From Craspedostauros australis (lineage: Eukaryota > Bacillariophyta > Bacillariophyceae > Mastogloiales > Achnanthaceae), in the NCBI GenBank assembly GCA_026770025.1, contig JAMXDE010000005.1, forward strand, positions 3,410,001 through 3,474,000: DNA of 64,000 nt, written 5' to 3'. The notes under the pieces were generated by a model, which searched no databases, was not told the origin of the DNA, and was given only the letters and a program-made list of their open reading frames with translations. The translations under genes and the position numbers were made by a program. Positions within the stretch are counted from its first letter, which is position 1; every line of letters starts with the position of its first letter. This document shows positions 38,366-49,219 of this stretch, one piece after another.

Positions 38366-38758
38366 TCACAAATCCTCGAAGACGTCGCAGTTGCCCGTGG
38401 TGACGCAACGATCCGCGCAGTATTTCTCCGGCTGTTCTTTGGCCATCTTGACGTCCTTGGCATGCATACGGAAGTCCTCTGGTGACGACTCCATCATCAA
38501 GTTCTCATTGTCCACGTCGTTGTTCATGTGGTGCAGGATGGCCCCGCGATTCTTCTTCATCCATTCATCCTCAAATTCCTTGAGATGGTTCTGGCGGTCG
38601 AGCTCGCTGTCGATCATGTCGGCGACCCAGTCCTTGAGGAAGAGGCGCGTGGTTGGTTGTCGTGGAGATGCTCGGATCGTGAAGGCTTCGGCGACCATGC
38701 TCTCGTTTGACACGAAGAGCATCAGCCAGCACGGGATGAGGGCAGCGGAGAGGAGCAT
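38366..38758 (-). CDS. Small plastid-targeted protein (130 aa), unknown function
   Basis: The start was chosen at the ATG that begins a signal peptide (LLSAALIPCWLMLFVS); the frame is open upstream to 38875 without protein-like features. The presequence ends MVAEAFTIRAS, an ASAF-like plastid motif. The mature part starts LFLKDWVADMIDSELDRQNH, is mostly charged helix, and ends with a Cys cluster (YCADRCVTTGNCDVFEDL) that could bind a metal or form disulphides. No named family recognised; similar small proteins occur in diatom plastids, so conservation is plausible. Confidence 0.8.
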   Translation of the reverse strand: MLLSAALIPCWLMLFVSNESMVAEAFTIRASPRQPTTRLFLKDWVADMIDSELDRQNHLKEFEDEWMKKNRGAILHHMNNDVDNENLMMESSPEDFRMHAKDVKMAKEQPEKYCADRCVTTGNCDVFEDL

Positions 38759-40061
38759 GGTGGGTGGTTCTGAAGAGAGATGGTTGAGTTCCTTGTGTTG
38801 TCTGTTTCTTGCGTTCTTGCTTGGTCCTTCTTTCTTTGACCTCCGCCACCGACTGTGGATACTCGTTCGAGACACGGCCTTCTTGATTTATGATGTTGAT
38901 GGGGTTGCATTTCCACTTCCGCTGCGCACCGCCCAGACACCAATCACACGATTGTTCAGTGCGCATCTTGCTGTCGCCAAGCCTTGGTGTTGGTGGGAAC
39001 CGTGCGCGCGACCATTCGTAGATGCGCGCAGTTCGCAGTAGTGATGCCAACGGTGAGGATGGCTGTGACCCACGATGCATGAGCGGCCTCTGTTCGTCAC
39101 ATGCATCGTGACAGGTGTTCAGAACTGCTGTTCTCGTTTGATGTTTTGACGCGATTTGTCGACGAAACAGGTGATGAGGGTTCTCATTTTGTGGCGCCAA
39201 TGGGTAATTGGACATCGAGAAGTCCCATCAGACATCTCACCCAAACCACCAACACATGCGCCAATCTGGGAATTCCCATTCGTACTATTCGACTAGAACT
39301 AGAGAGCATGAGTAGGCTGCAAACCATCGCTAGTACGAGCGGAGGAGAGCCGCTCATTCTCTGGACGCAACTGGACACTGCAGAGTGCCATGTCGCATGC
39401 TTCACAGAGTCTTCATAAATGGGGAAGGCTGCCTTTCATTATCATGGCAGTGTGCGTTGATCGTCTTCGTACAGCATGTTAACTTGATTCATCGCTTGGC
39501 GCGTCGGACCGGATCTACTATTATATTCGCATGATCAGATCGTGATAGCCGTGGGATGAACGTTGATCCACCGCACAGCACGTTGATCCTTCCAACTGCA
39601 TCATATCGAGAATGCTGCACTTCAGGATATATCGCGACGATGATGACGATGATTGCGACCGCTGTTGCCGATGATGGTAGTGCTCCGTCCGACTTTCTCT
39701 CTTCCATTCTGATTCTGATTCTGATGGATCACACTTTGACGCAGCACCTGTCCGTTGCGGCGGTGAATCGATGCATTGTCTCTCGTCGTGCGTGTGTGTG
39801 TGCGTTTGTCGCTTGACGGACTCACATCCCACTCAGTCTGCCTACAATCAACCCGGCAGCCCGTACGCTTTGCCCTTTGCATACTGGACTCCGTTCATTC
39901 CTTTTCGATTGCCTCATGAGTTTTTGTTTGGCTCCCTGAATTGCACCCATGCGTGCATATGCACAGGCACAGGCATTGTGAGTTTCTCGACTCTAGTCCA
40001 ATCCAATCCACTTCACCCCACTCCGTTCCACTATTCAATGGAACGAGCGAGGGTACTCGCT
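38759..40061. other. Intergenic stretch
   Basis: This holds the upstream region of the small plastid gene and the 3' flank of NHP2. A minus-strand open frame at 38571-39215 is a shadow. No gene was seen. Confidence 0.5.
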
Positions 40062-40538
40062 CTATCGTCCCTTCGGCACATACTCCTTGGCTTCTTCCAC
40101 GAGAGTGTCATACAGATCCTGTCCTTCGAAGCCCTTGGACGGCTTCTTGATGAGCACCACGCTGGTGGGTCGCTTGGTGCTGGCCGCGGCGCCCAGATCC
40201 TGCTTGGACGGCACGAAGATGTACGGGATTTCCTTCTCCTCGAGCAATACCGGGATGTGGCTGATGACATCGAGAGGATAGATATCGCCCGCGAGGATCG
40301 CCAGGCCGCTCTCTCCCTTGCGGATTCCCTTGATGACCTCCTTGACGCCCCTGCGAATGTGCTTGGCGGAGCTCGCCTTCTTGACGAGCTTGTGCGCCTT
40401 CTTCGTGGACTTCTTGTTGGCCAGCGGATGGCTGATGACGTTCACGGCCTCGATGCGCTCCTCGTACGACTTGCCGCCTCCGCTGCTCTTGCTTTCGCGC
40501 TTGCTGGACTTCTTCGGTGTGGCCTCTGCGTCGGACAT
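40062..40538 (-). CDS. NHP2: H/ACA snoRNP protein NHP2 (L7Ae family), 158 aa
   Basis: NHP2 binds the kink-like structures of H/ACA RNAs in complexes that pseudouridylate rRNA and snRNA. A basic, Ser/Lys-rich tail (1-24) precedes the L7Ae-fold core: ANKKSTKKAHKLVKKAS, IRRGVKEVIKGIRKGESGL, LAGDIYPLDVISHIPVLLEE, YIFVPSKQDLGAA and KRPTSVVLI, closely matching yeast and human NHP2. The start at 40538 (MSDAEATPKK) is preferred over an in-frame upstream ATG at 40598 that adds a non-conserved stretch. Length is typical. Nucleolar. Confidence 0.95.
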   Translation of the reverse strand: MSDAEATPKKSSKRESKSSGGGKSYEERIEAVNVISHPLANKKSTKKAHKLVKKASSAKHIRRGVKEVIKGIRKGESGLAILAGDIYPLDVISHIPVLLEEKEIPYIFVPSKQDLGAAASTKRPTSVVLIKKPSKGFEGQDLYDTLVEEAKEYVPKGR

Positions 40539-41557
40539 AGTGATATTATTGGAGTGTACCGTATTGTACAATGGTATATGGTGTATTGTAGAGCGCACTA
40601 TTGTACTGTTGTGGAGGATGATGGCTCGGGTCTTCGGTGGTGTCTATGTTCCACAAGCGATGCTGCAGCCGTGTCTCCGGAGGTGGTTTGGGGATCATCG
40701 ATGTCGTTTGGGATTGTTGCGGTTGGTGTTTTTCGTTGCGTGTGTCTCTGCCGATGCCGCCGCTGCTTTTGGTGGGTGGAGAAGGAAGCCACAGATTTGG
40801 ATCGCACGGTCTTGGACGGATGGCGTTGGGACTTAACATTTGACTAATAACAAAACTGCGAAAATCGACTACTTGTGGGAGGCGCAAAAGAACATCACTG
40901 AACAATCGTCGCATAGAAATCGACAAACTAAAAACACAAAATATCGTCCGTCTTTGCTACGTTCGGGTAACAATGTTTCGATGGGAGGAACACCAGTGAT
41001 TGTTCAAGGAGGAGCAAAATCCGCTCCGTCTGTCTCCGCAACGAAGAGAGGGGGAGAGAGAAAGCGTGTGGCGGTAGTAACAAATCGATCCACCCACGCT
41101 TCGTCGTCATGGATACGATCGCACACTTCTCCATGCGCCCTCCTCAATGCACTCTACTCTACTCTGCTCTACTCTGCTCGGCCATATCTACAATTCCGCA
41201 CCGTGCGACTGAAGGCGCCACGACACTCTTGAGAGATGCAATGCATCGCGTCGAGTGCAATGGAGTAGAGAAGAATATGTAAATGAGATCGCTATATAAA
41301 TAGAGAGAGAGAGTACTCTACGCAAAATGTATTAACACGGAAAGCATGATGGCGGAAGAGCGCGGCGTCCTTAATCTGCGCGTCAATCAAATCCGCATCA
41401 CGCGCGAGCATGGGATGATGCGTCGTCGTATGCAATGGGCCAAACTCCGAAGGCCTGTATCTCCGAAGACCGAGCGCGGCATTACGCTGTGCCTGCGAGT
41501 ACAGGAGGTGGTGACAGAGCCGTTCTGTCGGCAGCGTCCGAAGCTATGGCGCAGCAG
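40539..41557. other. Intergenic stretch between two minus-strand genes
   Basis: This holds the NHP2 promoter and the 3' flank of the DUF6824 gene. It includes a short TCTACTCTAC repeat near 41155-41180 and a GA run near 41304-41315. The plus-strand frame starting at 41346 is the shadow of the repeat-bearing exon on the other strand. Confidence 0.5.
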
Positions 41558-42558
41558 CTATGGCGGCTCAGATCGGAGCCATGCGCTCAGCAGGGCACGA
41601 CTTGTCGAATCGAGATACAGCGGGTCCTCCGGAATTGGTAGGGGCATGCCATCGTCCGCAGGCGGTGGATTGGCTGGCCACAGCTCATGCGCATCAGGAT
41701 GCGCACCACCTTCGCGCAGAAGCATGTCGTCGAGGACCGAGTCGTTGCCGAGGACTTCGTCGTTGCCGAGGGCTTCGTCGTTGCCGAGGACTTCGTCATT
41801 GTCGAAGCAGAAAAAGGGAGATTCTTCCGCGCCGTCCGAGTTGGCATCACGGACAGGGCCACCCTCCTCATGTCTGGCAAATACGGCGAGAGTGGAGCCA
41901 TTACTGTCGACTGCCTCGTCTTGCGGGTTGACGCACGGATTGCCGTCCATGTCCATGTCGATGTCGTTCGCTGACCTGTCGACAATGTCTATTTTGGATG
42001 ATTGCAAGATATACAGCGCACGGTGGTGGATAGTGATTGTGTCAGTAGGTGTGAGCAGGAGGATGTGCTTGCAGGGAAGCAGCTTCGTTGTCTGAGACTC
42101 ATGGTGATCGTCATGAGCATCCAGGAAAACTTACCGGTATCGTCGGGCTCGTCTGGAGCGGCAGCCGCCTCAGTCTCATCGTGGTTCTTGTTGTCGCGGA
42201 AGAAATGGAGGAATTTCGATTTGATGGTCTGATCGCTGGCGTCCACCCAAATTCCGTCCATTTTCTTGAGGATGCGGACCTCCCCGTCCTTTCCGCCCCT
42301 GCGAATTTCCTCCGCCGCTTCGCGGACGATGCCGCCCTTGACACCGTTATTGGCATTTCCTACCTCACGGTAGCGACCAAGGTACGATCGCAGCACCCTC
42401 CTCATGTTGACGTTGCCAGGCCAGTTCTGGATGTCCTTACCTCTCCCGCACAGGACGTCGCGACGTCTGGGGAGTCTTTGGATTGTCGGCGTCGCAAGTC
42501 GTCGTTTCGCAGCCACCTTGGTGGCGGTCTTCGATGCTTGAGATGTGCTTCTCGCCAT
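41558..42558 (-). CDS. DUF6824-domain protein, probable nuclear regulator (284 aa, two exons)
   Basis: Exon 1 is 42558-42135 and exon 2 is 41988-41558. The 146-bp intron has GTAAGT and AATAG ends and the phases agree (a split Asp codon). The ATG at 42558 has a strong context (CCACCATGGC); the open frame above it is a GT microsatellite. Residues 31-122 hold the DUF6824 core: RDVLCGRGKDIQNWPGN, RREVG-like linker, GGIVREAAEEIRR, FLKK-type VRILKKMDGIWVDA and IKSKFLHFFRD. The family is greatly expanded in diatoms and is thought to be DNA-associated, though its function is not established. The acidic C-terminal half carries about four copies of a six-residue NDEVLG unit. A short basic N-terminus could be a nuclear signal. 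Confidence 0.88.
41749..41806 (-). repeat. 18-bp coding minisatellite
   Basis: About three to four copies of an 18-bp unit (GTTGCCGAGGACTTCGTC on the plus strand) encode the NDEVLG repeats of the DUF6824 protein. Copy number is likely to vary between alleles. Confidence 0.85.
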
Positions 42559-42684
42559 GGTGGTGGATGGAGCTCGGTTGTGGTTGTGGTGGTGGTTGTG
42601 GTTGTTGTGGTTGTGTATCGCGCTCGAATGGTCGATGCGTTTGCAAAACTGCAGTCTTTGAGAATTATGGGCAGTTGAGGAAAG

Positions 42685-42718
<34 letters not shown>

Positions 42719-43757
42719 AACAAATTCACACCGTTTGAGTTACCCGCACCAACTGCTGAACCTGGCTTCGTAGTTCGATTGCTGTGGTTGCTTCCACTCA
42801 TGCGCTTGCGATCGATGGATGCTCGTGTTGTCGCGAGTGTTTGGTGGAACCAGTTTCATTCGCATGCGAAAAAAGCACGTGAAATCAAGCAGTATTTATT
42901 CTCGATTGCAAAATCCGCCACGAACACCCGACGGAGTGGGCTCAAGCCTTTCTGGCGAACACTGTTGTGAACACTGACGTTGATGTGTGGTGTGCAGAGT
43001 CCTTTGTCTCCGGCCGTGTGTTTTGAGATCCCGAAAACTGTTTACATATTGAAGCTAACGCTACAATATGTATCTCCTACGAACGCAGGCAGTTTTGTCG
43101 ATCTTCCCTAAATAGTGAGAAGACATCGAGTTTCTGTATGGATGCCACTGGGACTGATGGAACCTCAGCGAAATGTCTTTCCGCAGCATTCAAGGTTAAA
43201 TAAAATACGGGATCGACCACGAATGACTCACTTGGAGAAGTGTTCGGATTCGGGTCAAAGAAAACTGGCTTCGACAGATCGTTTCAAGACTACACTATTT
43301 ATTGAAGCAAAGAGTGTGGGTCGCTCGTGAAGGACAACGGGCCCAACGCTTCGCCCGCCCGCGTGTCTGGGTGGAATGTTGAAGAAGCAGTGAAGACGAC
43401 TGTTTTCTGGAAAGCGCAAAACGCTTTCGGGACGATCACTTGGACCAAATGGATAACTCGTGACCGAACCTTCGATACCACGACTCGAAGTGTCTCAGAG
43501 CAATGACCGCTTCATGACCAACACGGTGCAAACCGAACAAAAGCTGCGAAGATGGGAAGCGAGATCCGTTCGATGGGTCAGACAGATCGGCAATCGCATG
43601 TGTTTGTGGTTGTGCCCATTCCAGATTGCCACAAAGCTATCGAGGTCGCAACAGGCTCGGTTCCACCCGCATGCTCGTGTCAGTGCAGAGCATCACAGTT
43701 GGCCGTCGTCTCTGGTGCACCGGCAGAGGAGGGAAATATAATAGAAGGGAAGCGTTC
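42559..43757. other. Divergent spacer with GT microsatellite
   Basis: The stretch 42687-42714 is a (GT)n run in the probable 5' UTR or promoter of the DUF6824 gene. The remainder, up to the prolyl hydroxylase start at 43758, shows no gene I can support. Confidence 0.55.
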
Positions 43758-46116
43758 ATGAAGATGACGAGAGGCATGGAGAGCGCAATGAAAGGCAACA
43801 GCAGCCATGCTGCGATCTCCACGCAACGGATGCTCCTACGAGCATCGCCGTTCCGACGATCGCTGCTTCTCGTTGCGCTCCTGCTTTGCTCCGTCATCAC
43901 GTTGCTCGCTGTGCCTGCGGTCGCGGCCGGTGACAACACCTGCGCGGCCAACAGCGACGACAAGGGCTGCATGGCCCCGGACGTTGCGGGCGAAGACGAG
44001 CAGGATCTACGCGAGAAGAACTTCAAGGACATTGTGTTCAGGTTCGACGGTGACAAGGAAGAAAGGACCTTCCGGGCCTACGTGACACCCGAGCTCAGAA
44101 CCTTCTACAATGAAACGCATGTCGCGAAGGGTCGCGAGATTAGGCGGAGGCTGCAGAAGCCATACTTTTCTGGAATACTTGGAAAGTTCATCAACAACAG
44201 CCCAGAGCCTCTGAGATTGTACTGGGTTCCCAGCACATCGAACCAGAGCCCTTCCTTCATTGCCAATGTCCCGCCTTTTGAAGCAGCAGGAACGGCGACG
44301 TTCCCGACCCACCGATTTATCTTCGTCAAGCCCAACGAACGATCTCCTTCCGTGAAAACGAGCGTCGCAATCTTCGAGATTGAGGAAGGCAACTCGCTGT
44401 ACGAGCATGATCCGTACGGATCTGTCAAACAAGCCAGCGAACAGCTGACAGCCGATCAGCTCGACAGCTACAAGTTGCAGTTCCAAAGCCTCGCATTCAG
44501 TCGCATCTACGAGAGGATCACAGGTCGGCAGTACGTCGCTTTGTACGGGCGCAAGCATGCGCCGAAGAGCTTCATGTGGCCTGCCGACTACTTCGGTCAG
44601 CAATTCACAGTGACGACAAAGGAGACGCACATGCTGGACATACCGCCTGATCACATCCTTCCCAAGGTGTCAGGATATGGAGCCACGCAAGCCCAGCGCG
44701 AAGCGTTGAATCCCTACCGAGACCCGGGATCGCTGACGCTCAACATCACCGTGCTGTCTGTGGCGCCGCGCGTCTTCGAAATTCGAAATTTCCTGTCGCC
44801 GTCCGAAGCTCACCACATTCTCGAGTTGGCGGCCGGCATGAAGCTTTCGAGATCCACCACGGAGGCTAGCGGTGGGAGCGGGGCGATCAGCACAGAGCCT
44901 GCAACCACGCGCACATCCAGCGGGTCATGGATTGCCAGAAGTCGTTCGCCTATCATTGACAGCATCATTCGTCGGTCTGCCGATCTGCTCAAGATCGACG
45001 AAGCCATGCTCCGGTACCGACACAAGGATGAGTCCGAGCTTGCCCCCGACGACAATGGCCCGATCTGCGAACGACTCCAGTTGGTGCATTACGCAAAAGG
45101 CCAGAAGTACACCCCGCATCATGTGAGTTCGCAAAAGCGCGTGGTTTGTTTGTTTGAGCATGCCCGTACAAAATGAGGTGATCTTTTGGCTTGTGGTGCG
45201 GTTGATTCGTGCGAAAGAGCACGTCTCTGCATCCTCAGATGATGGACCGTTGGGAGCGTGGACAACGCCGGCATCGTAGACAACGATTGATACCTCAGGA
45301 TCGTATGTGTGGATGTGCGATGCTCACATTGATATTGACATTGCATTCCCTCTGTCTCTTTGCTTGCAAATTGCATGGTGCCATTCGCCTCACGACTACA
45401 CACAATCGTGGACTTTTAACTTCAACACATCTCCCACCTCAAAACGCACTCGTAGGATTTCACCTTCCCTGACACCAGCGACGGACAAGCATCGCGTTTC
45501 GCAACGGTCCTGTTCTATCTCAACGAAGGGATGGGCGGTGGCGAGACAGGATTTCCTCGATGGATGAATTCAGAGTCTGGAAAGACTCTCAAGGTCGTTC
45601 CAGAGGTTGGAAAGGCAGTTCTATGTGAGTTGGAACCGTTCTCTTGATAGCTCTACTGGCTGGACTGGTTGCATGCTCATGTCTGCCGCTACTGTTGGTT
45701 GTGGGTGCACACTGGCGGGAGTCGCAACTCGAGAATACGCCTACTCAACGTTCCAGAGTGCCACTGATAGTATTGATGTGGGCTGCATCAGCCATTGGAC
45801 TTGTGAAATGCATGGCATGCTCTCTGCCCCACAGAAGCCGTGTTCCCAATGTTGCGAATCGCTCACCCTTCTCTTGCTCTACCCGCATGCCGTTGCAACA
45901 CCGTGCTATTCCGCACGCTCATCATACTCGTACATACGAGGCATGGTGCAATGCTCCGCATCGTCATCCACAACGGCGACAACAACAACATGAATTCACG
46001 CATGAAACATCATAGTTTACAATCAGCTTCCGGATGGCAACTACGACGATCTCTCTCAGCACGAAGCCCTGCCCGTGACTCGGGGTGAAAAATGGTTGAC
46101 GAACTTGTGGGTTTGG
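43758..46116 (+). CDS. Prolyl 4-hydroxylase with VHL-like N-terminal segment, last exon unresolved
   Basis: Exons are 43758-45122, 45456-45624 and 46016-46116, with GTGAGT/GTGAGT donors and matching phases. A donor GTAAGT at 46117 implies one more short exon that I could not place. Residues 33-57 form a signal or anchor helix, so the enzyme is in the secretory pathway. About 142-190 reads FINNSPEPLRLYWV, VPPFEAAGTATFP and HRFIFV, resembling the VHL beta domain. The catalytic domain starts about 375; Fe(II) ligands are His 454 and Asp 456 (HHD, created by splicing), followed by FYLNEGMGGGETGFP, and then HEALPVTRGEKWLTNLW with the distal His and the 2-oxoglutarate-binding Lys. Substrate unknown; secretory prolyl hydroxylases act on wall or matrix proteins. 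Confidence 0.88.
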
Positions 46117-47123
46117 GTAAGTGGAACACGTGACGAGCTCGTTGAGGGCATGCTGCAAATCATGGACCATGCAGATCCATTTGTCTGTTATCGCGCAGAA
46201 GGTCTGAATGCAATGCCCACGAACACTGCTGCCGTTGTCGCTGTTCTGCATGTTTGGGGTTTGATGGTGGAAAAAACGATGCACCAGCAGCCCGCTCATC
46301 ATCCCGCTGTACGTCCATCACCCGGTGCTAACAAATGCACGCACATGCCATCATGCCATCACCATGTCGAATCTTCTCGTATCGCATTTCATCATAATGT
46401 ATACTACGCCCCACACACCATCCATTCGACACTCCTCAGGATCCGCACGGGTAAGGGAGCTGCGAACATGGTCAAGCGCAATAACGATGGGAATTCAGAA
46501 CACAGGAATCTATGGAGTTGGAATCAGCGTTGACAGAGCTAAACTGAATGCGCCGATTGACGAAAGGAAAGAAAGCCATGTACTACTATCCCCTTGTTTT
46601 CCATCTCGCACACTTCCCTCCGTCTCGTGGAAGCCACCCAAAGTCCAAACCAATCGCGGCACGCATTCATGATAATACTTCGTAGTCTGCCGCATCTGTA
46701 ATTACGAATAGGACATTGTGCAATGGTCTTACATACCTATGTGAATAGGAACTTCCTGCGGAAAGATGAGCAAGTGGGCCTCTCCGAGATGAACACGTCT
46801 TTGTGCCTTTGGCTTGTACGGCGTTCAAAGGCGACCTTGGACGCAGCGGGAACGTGACTGGTACGTGACTGGAACGAAGCTAGAGCGTAGCAAATGCGTG
46901 AACAGATGACTTGCTTCAGTTTTGGCGCGAGTGTCTTGATGTGTCAACGAACGGATCTTTTGGTCACCAAGTTGAATGTTCATCACATCGCATCACATCG
47001 TGTTCCGTTGCATTGCATGGCACATTACACCACATCGCAAGGCCTCCTTCTCGTGCTGCCTGTCGAAATCAACCGCAACAACGCCATTCCACGATCGCGT
47101 AATCGAATCATCGCCTTGGGCAC
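46117..47123. other. 3' end of the hydroxylase gene and intergenic DNA
   Basis: The last exon of the hydroxylase should lie in the first part; an acceptor-like GCGCAG at about 46193-46198 would give only two codons, so it is not called. An E2F-like TTTTGGCGCG lies at 46920-46929, about 195 bp before the next start codon. No other gene was seen. Confidence 0.45.
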
Positions 47124-48026
47124 ATGAAGATCCAAACGATGCCAATCACAACATCCCGGATTGCACGAGCAGCTGCGGCCATTTCGGTCACCATGATGGC
47201 TGGATCCGTCCGCTCCTTTTCAGCAGTGCGACAGCCACCATTGTGGCCCTCTCTCTCAAATCCGGCTGCTTTCGCTTGCACATGCTTCCATCACCATCCA
47301 TCACGGGCGATGGGCAAGGCGCTCTCGTCTTCACATGCAACGCAGCTCCGGATGGGACTGTTCGATGCCATCGGCGACTTTCTGTCGGATCGCAAGGGCG
47401 ATTTCATCAAGCTGGACTCCGCCCGTGCTGAATTCGGGCCTGGTCCCGCAATCCTGCTGTACAACGTGCCGCGTGGCATTGACGATGCCGAGATCATGGA
47501 CATGCTGGCAGACGGCGCCCCGCAAGCATCGGCAAAGGGCATTGTGTGCAAGAGGCTGTCGTCGACATCCAAATTGGGGGACCTGGATGGGTTGCTGGAA
47601 AAGCCGCTGCAGGAGGCTTTGGAGGACATCGTCGCGAGGAAATCAGATCAGGAGGCACTTGGAGAGTCTCAGACCCTGGACGCATTGCAGCGATCGCCTC
47701 TCCTTGTCGACGACGATGATGCCGACGACCACAGCGCGGGAACTGCCGACGCCTCTCAACCCAACCAGCGCACCCCGATACTTCTGTTCTCTGGTTTCCA
47801 GCAGTCCGAGATGATGGAGTCCTACAATATCATTGGTTCGGAGATCTACCGAGAGAGCCTGGGGACGATATCGCTGGCATGCGCCATGGCCGTGCCCAAT
47901 GCCATGCAAAAGCCATTGGGTCAAGTTCTGGAAGAGATCGGCGGCGATCACCTCGAAGCGATGAGCAGCGGTGGTGACGACAGTGATCGTGACGATGCAA
48001 GCGACGGCAATGGCACACAGCGATAA
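47124..48026 (+). CDS. Plastid-type DUF3783-domain protein (300 aa)
   Basis: The N-terminus has Ala-rich hydrophobic character (IARAAAAISVTMMAGS) followed by RSFSAVRQP, which fits a plastid presequence with Phe after the cleavage point, though the basic first residues leave mitochondrial import possible. The first folded part (about 75-140) has MGLFDAIGDFLSDRKGDFI and PAILLYNVPRGIDDAEI. A linker with an Asp run precedes a DUF3783-like C-terminal domain (about 212-285): PILLFSGFQQSEMMESYNII, ACAMAVPNAM and GQVLEEIGGDHLEAM. DUF3783 is a short uncharacterised domain. Function unknown. Convergent with the DUF1415 gene, 272 bp apart. Confidence 0.82.
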   Translation: MKIQTMPITTSRIARAAAAISVTMMAGSVRSFSAVRQPPLWPSLSNPAAFACTCFHHHPSRAMGKALSSSHATQLRMGLFDAIGDFLSDRKGDFIKLDSARAEFGPGPAILLYNVPRGIDDAEIMDMLADGAPQASAKGIVCKRLSSTSKLGDLDGLLEKPLQEALEDIVARKSDQEALGESQTLDALQRSPLLVDDDDADDHSAGTADASQPNQRTPILLFSGFQQSEMMESYNIIGSEIYRESLGTISLACAMAVPNAMQKPLGQVLEEIGGDHLEAMSSGGDDSDRDDASDGNGTQR

Positions 48027-48298
48027 CCCGCGTCCGAAAGGTCTCGTTGTTATATGTAAATGACGTACATCGCTCAGGCTGAACTGCAGCAGCATCTTTG
48101 TGTGAAATGGTTGCACACCGTGATAGTCTGCCACTTCCACCATTCCTGTCATACTTGGGGCGATGGTGCTGAGGGAATCCTTGTATCGTGGCAATATTAT
48201 ACTCCATAACATGGCCGCTATGGCAGAAAATGTTACCAACATGGATGTCAACATGGATTTCAACACGCCGTAGAATACTGCAGTCTACCAATACTCAT

Positions 48299-49219
48299 CT
48301 AGGTATTGCTCTTGCCTTTGCTGAAGGCCTTCACGAAGGCACGCACCTGCGCTCTCTTGTCAGGCTCCGCTTCGGCAGAATTCTCTATCCAATTCGCCAC
48401 GAAGTTTTCGCCGTGCTCCTCGCTAAACTCCTCCAGCAGATCCATGTTGCGTTGCCACACCTTGCTGCTGTCGCCATCAAGAGCCTCCACGGCCACGCTG
48501 ACCTCCTCTTCTCGCAGGATGTGGAAGATGGGGTACGGGGATCGGTTCGTCCAGTTCTCGATGTCATCAGGGTCCGCGTCTTGGAATTGGAACTTGGGAT
48601 GGAAGGGCGCAACCTGAAGCGTCGTGTCCAGCTTGTTGTCCACAAGCACGCCATCCTGCAGCATGTTGTACACCTCCAGGAAGGCCTCGAAGTTGTGGGG
48701 AAACAGATCGGGGCAGACGATCAGCGTCGTCCCGGGCTTGTCCTGCCGTATGAAGCATTCCGCCAGCGCGCTCGTCAGGATCTCCACCTGATCGGTTCCA
48801 CGCACCACGCGGATCTTGAGGTTGCCCAGCTGGTACGGGCGGTCCGCGAATGGACACAGGTTGAGTCCGATGACGCTGTCCTCCAGCCAGCTCAGCGTGC
48901 GTTCGGCATACGGCAGATCCTCGTCCATGGATTGTCGCAACGCCCACGTTCTGGGGCAGCGCGATTGTGCCGTTTCGTTGGCGTCGGACTTCAACGACGT
49001 TGATGTTCTGCGTCTGGTCGGCACGTATCCGAGCAATTGCCTTGCATTGCTGCCGCTTGGATGCAAGCGCATGGGATGACTGCTTGACAACAGCCTCCTC
49101 TCTGCAGGAGACGAGGATGCCGTGGAGAACGCTCCGCATTGGGTCGAGCAGATGGAAAGCATCGCCATCATCGAAAGGCGTCTGGAGCAGCACGACATTC
49201 GGCCAGCCACGGGCATCAT
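48299..49219 (-). CDS. Plastid-type DUF1415 family protein (306 aa)
   Basis: DUF1415 proteins are widespread in proteobacteria and algae and uncharacterised. The domain covers about 100-260: TLSWLEDSVIGLNLCPFA, TTLIVCPDLFPHNFEAFLE, VAPFHPKFQFQDADPDD and NWTNRSPYPIFHILREEE are hallmark segments, with the invariant-looking Cys-Pro-Phe and the His of FHP. The start at 49219 was chosen because MSCCSRRLSMMAMLSICSTQ before CGAFSTA looks like a bipartite plastid signal; an in-frame ATG at 49300 adds 27 residues with no clear signal. The C-terminal 45 residues are charged. The family's conserved acidic and His residues suggest an enzyme, but no reaction is known. Confidence 0.88.
   Translation of the reverse strand: MMPVAGRMSCCSRRLSMMAMLSICSTQCGAFSTASSSPAERRLLSSSHPMRLHPSGSNARQLLGYVPTRRRTSTSLKSDANETAQSRCPRTWALRQSMDEDLPYAERTLSWLEDSVIGLNLCPFADRPYQLGNLKIRVVRGTDQVEILTSALAECFIRQDKPGTTLIVCPDLFPHNFEAFLEVYNMLQDGVLVDNKLDTTLQVAPFHPKFQFQDADPDDIENWTNRSPYPIFHILREEEVSVAVEALDGDSSKVWQRNMDLLEEFSEEHGENFVANWIENSAEAEPDKRAQVRAFVKAFSKGKSNT

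Noticed and set aside
41346-42095. 249-codon plus-strand open frame with Ser-Leu-Pro-Arg repeats
   Set aside because: It is the antisense shadow of the 18-bp repeats and exon 2 of the DUF6824 gene, whose splice phases fit.
42559-42801. N-terminal extension of the DUF6824 frame
   Set aside because: It is built from a GT microsatellite and His/Asn-rich low complexity; the ATG at 42558 has the better context and directly precedes the conserved part.
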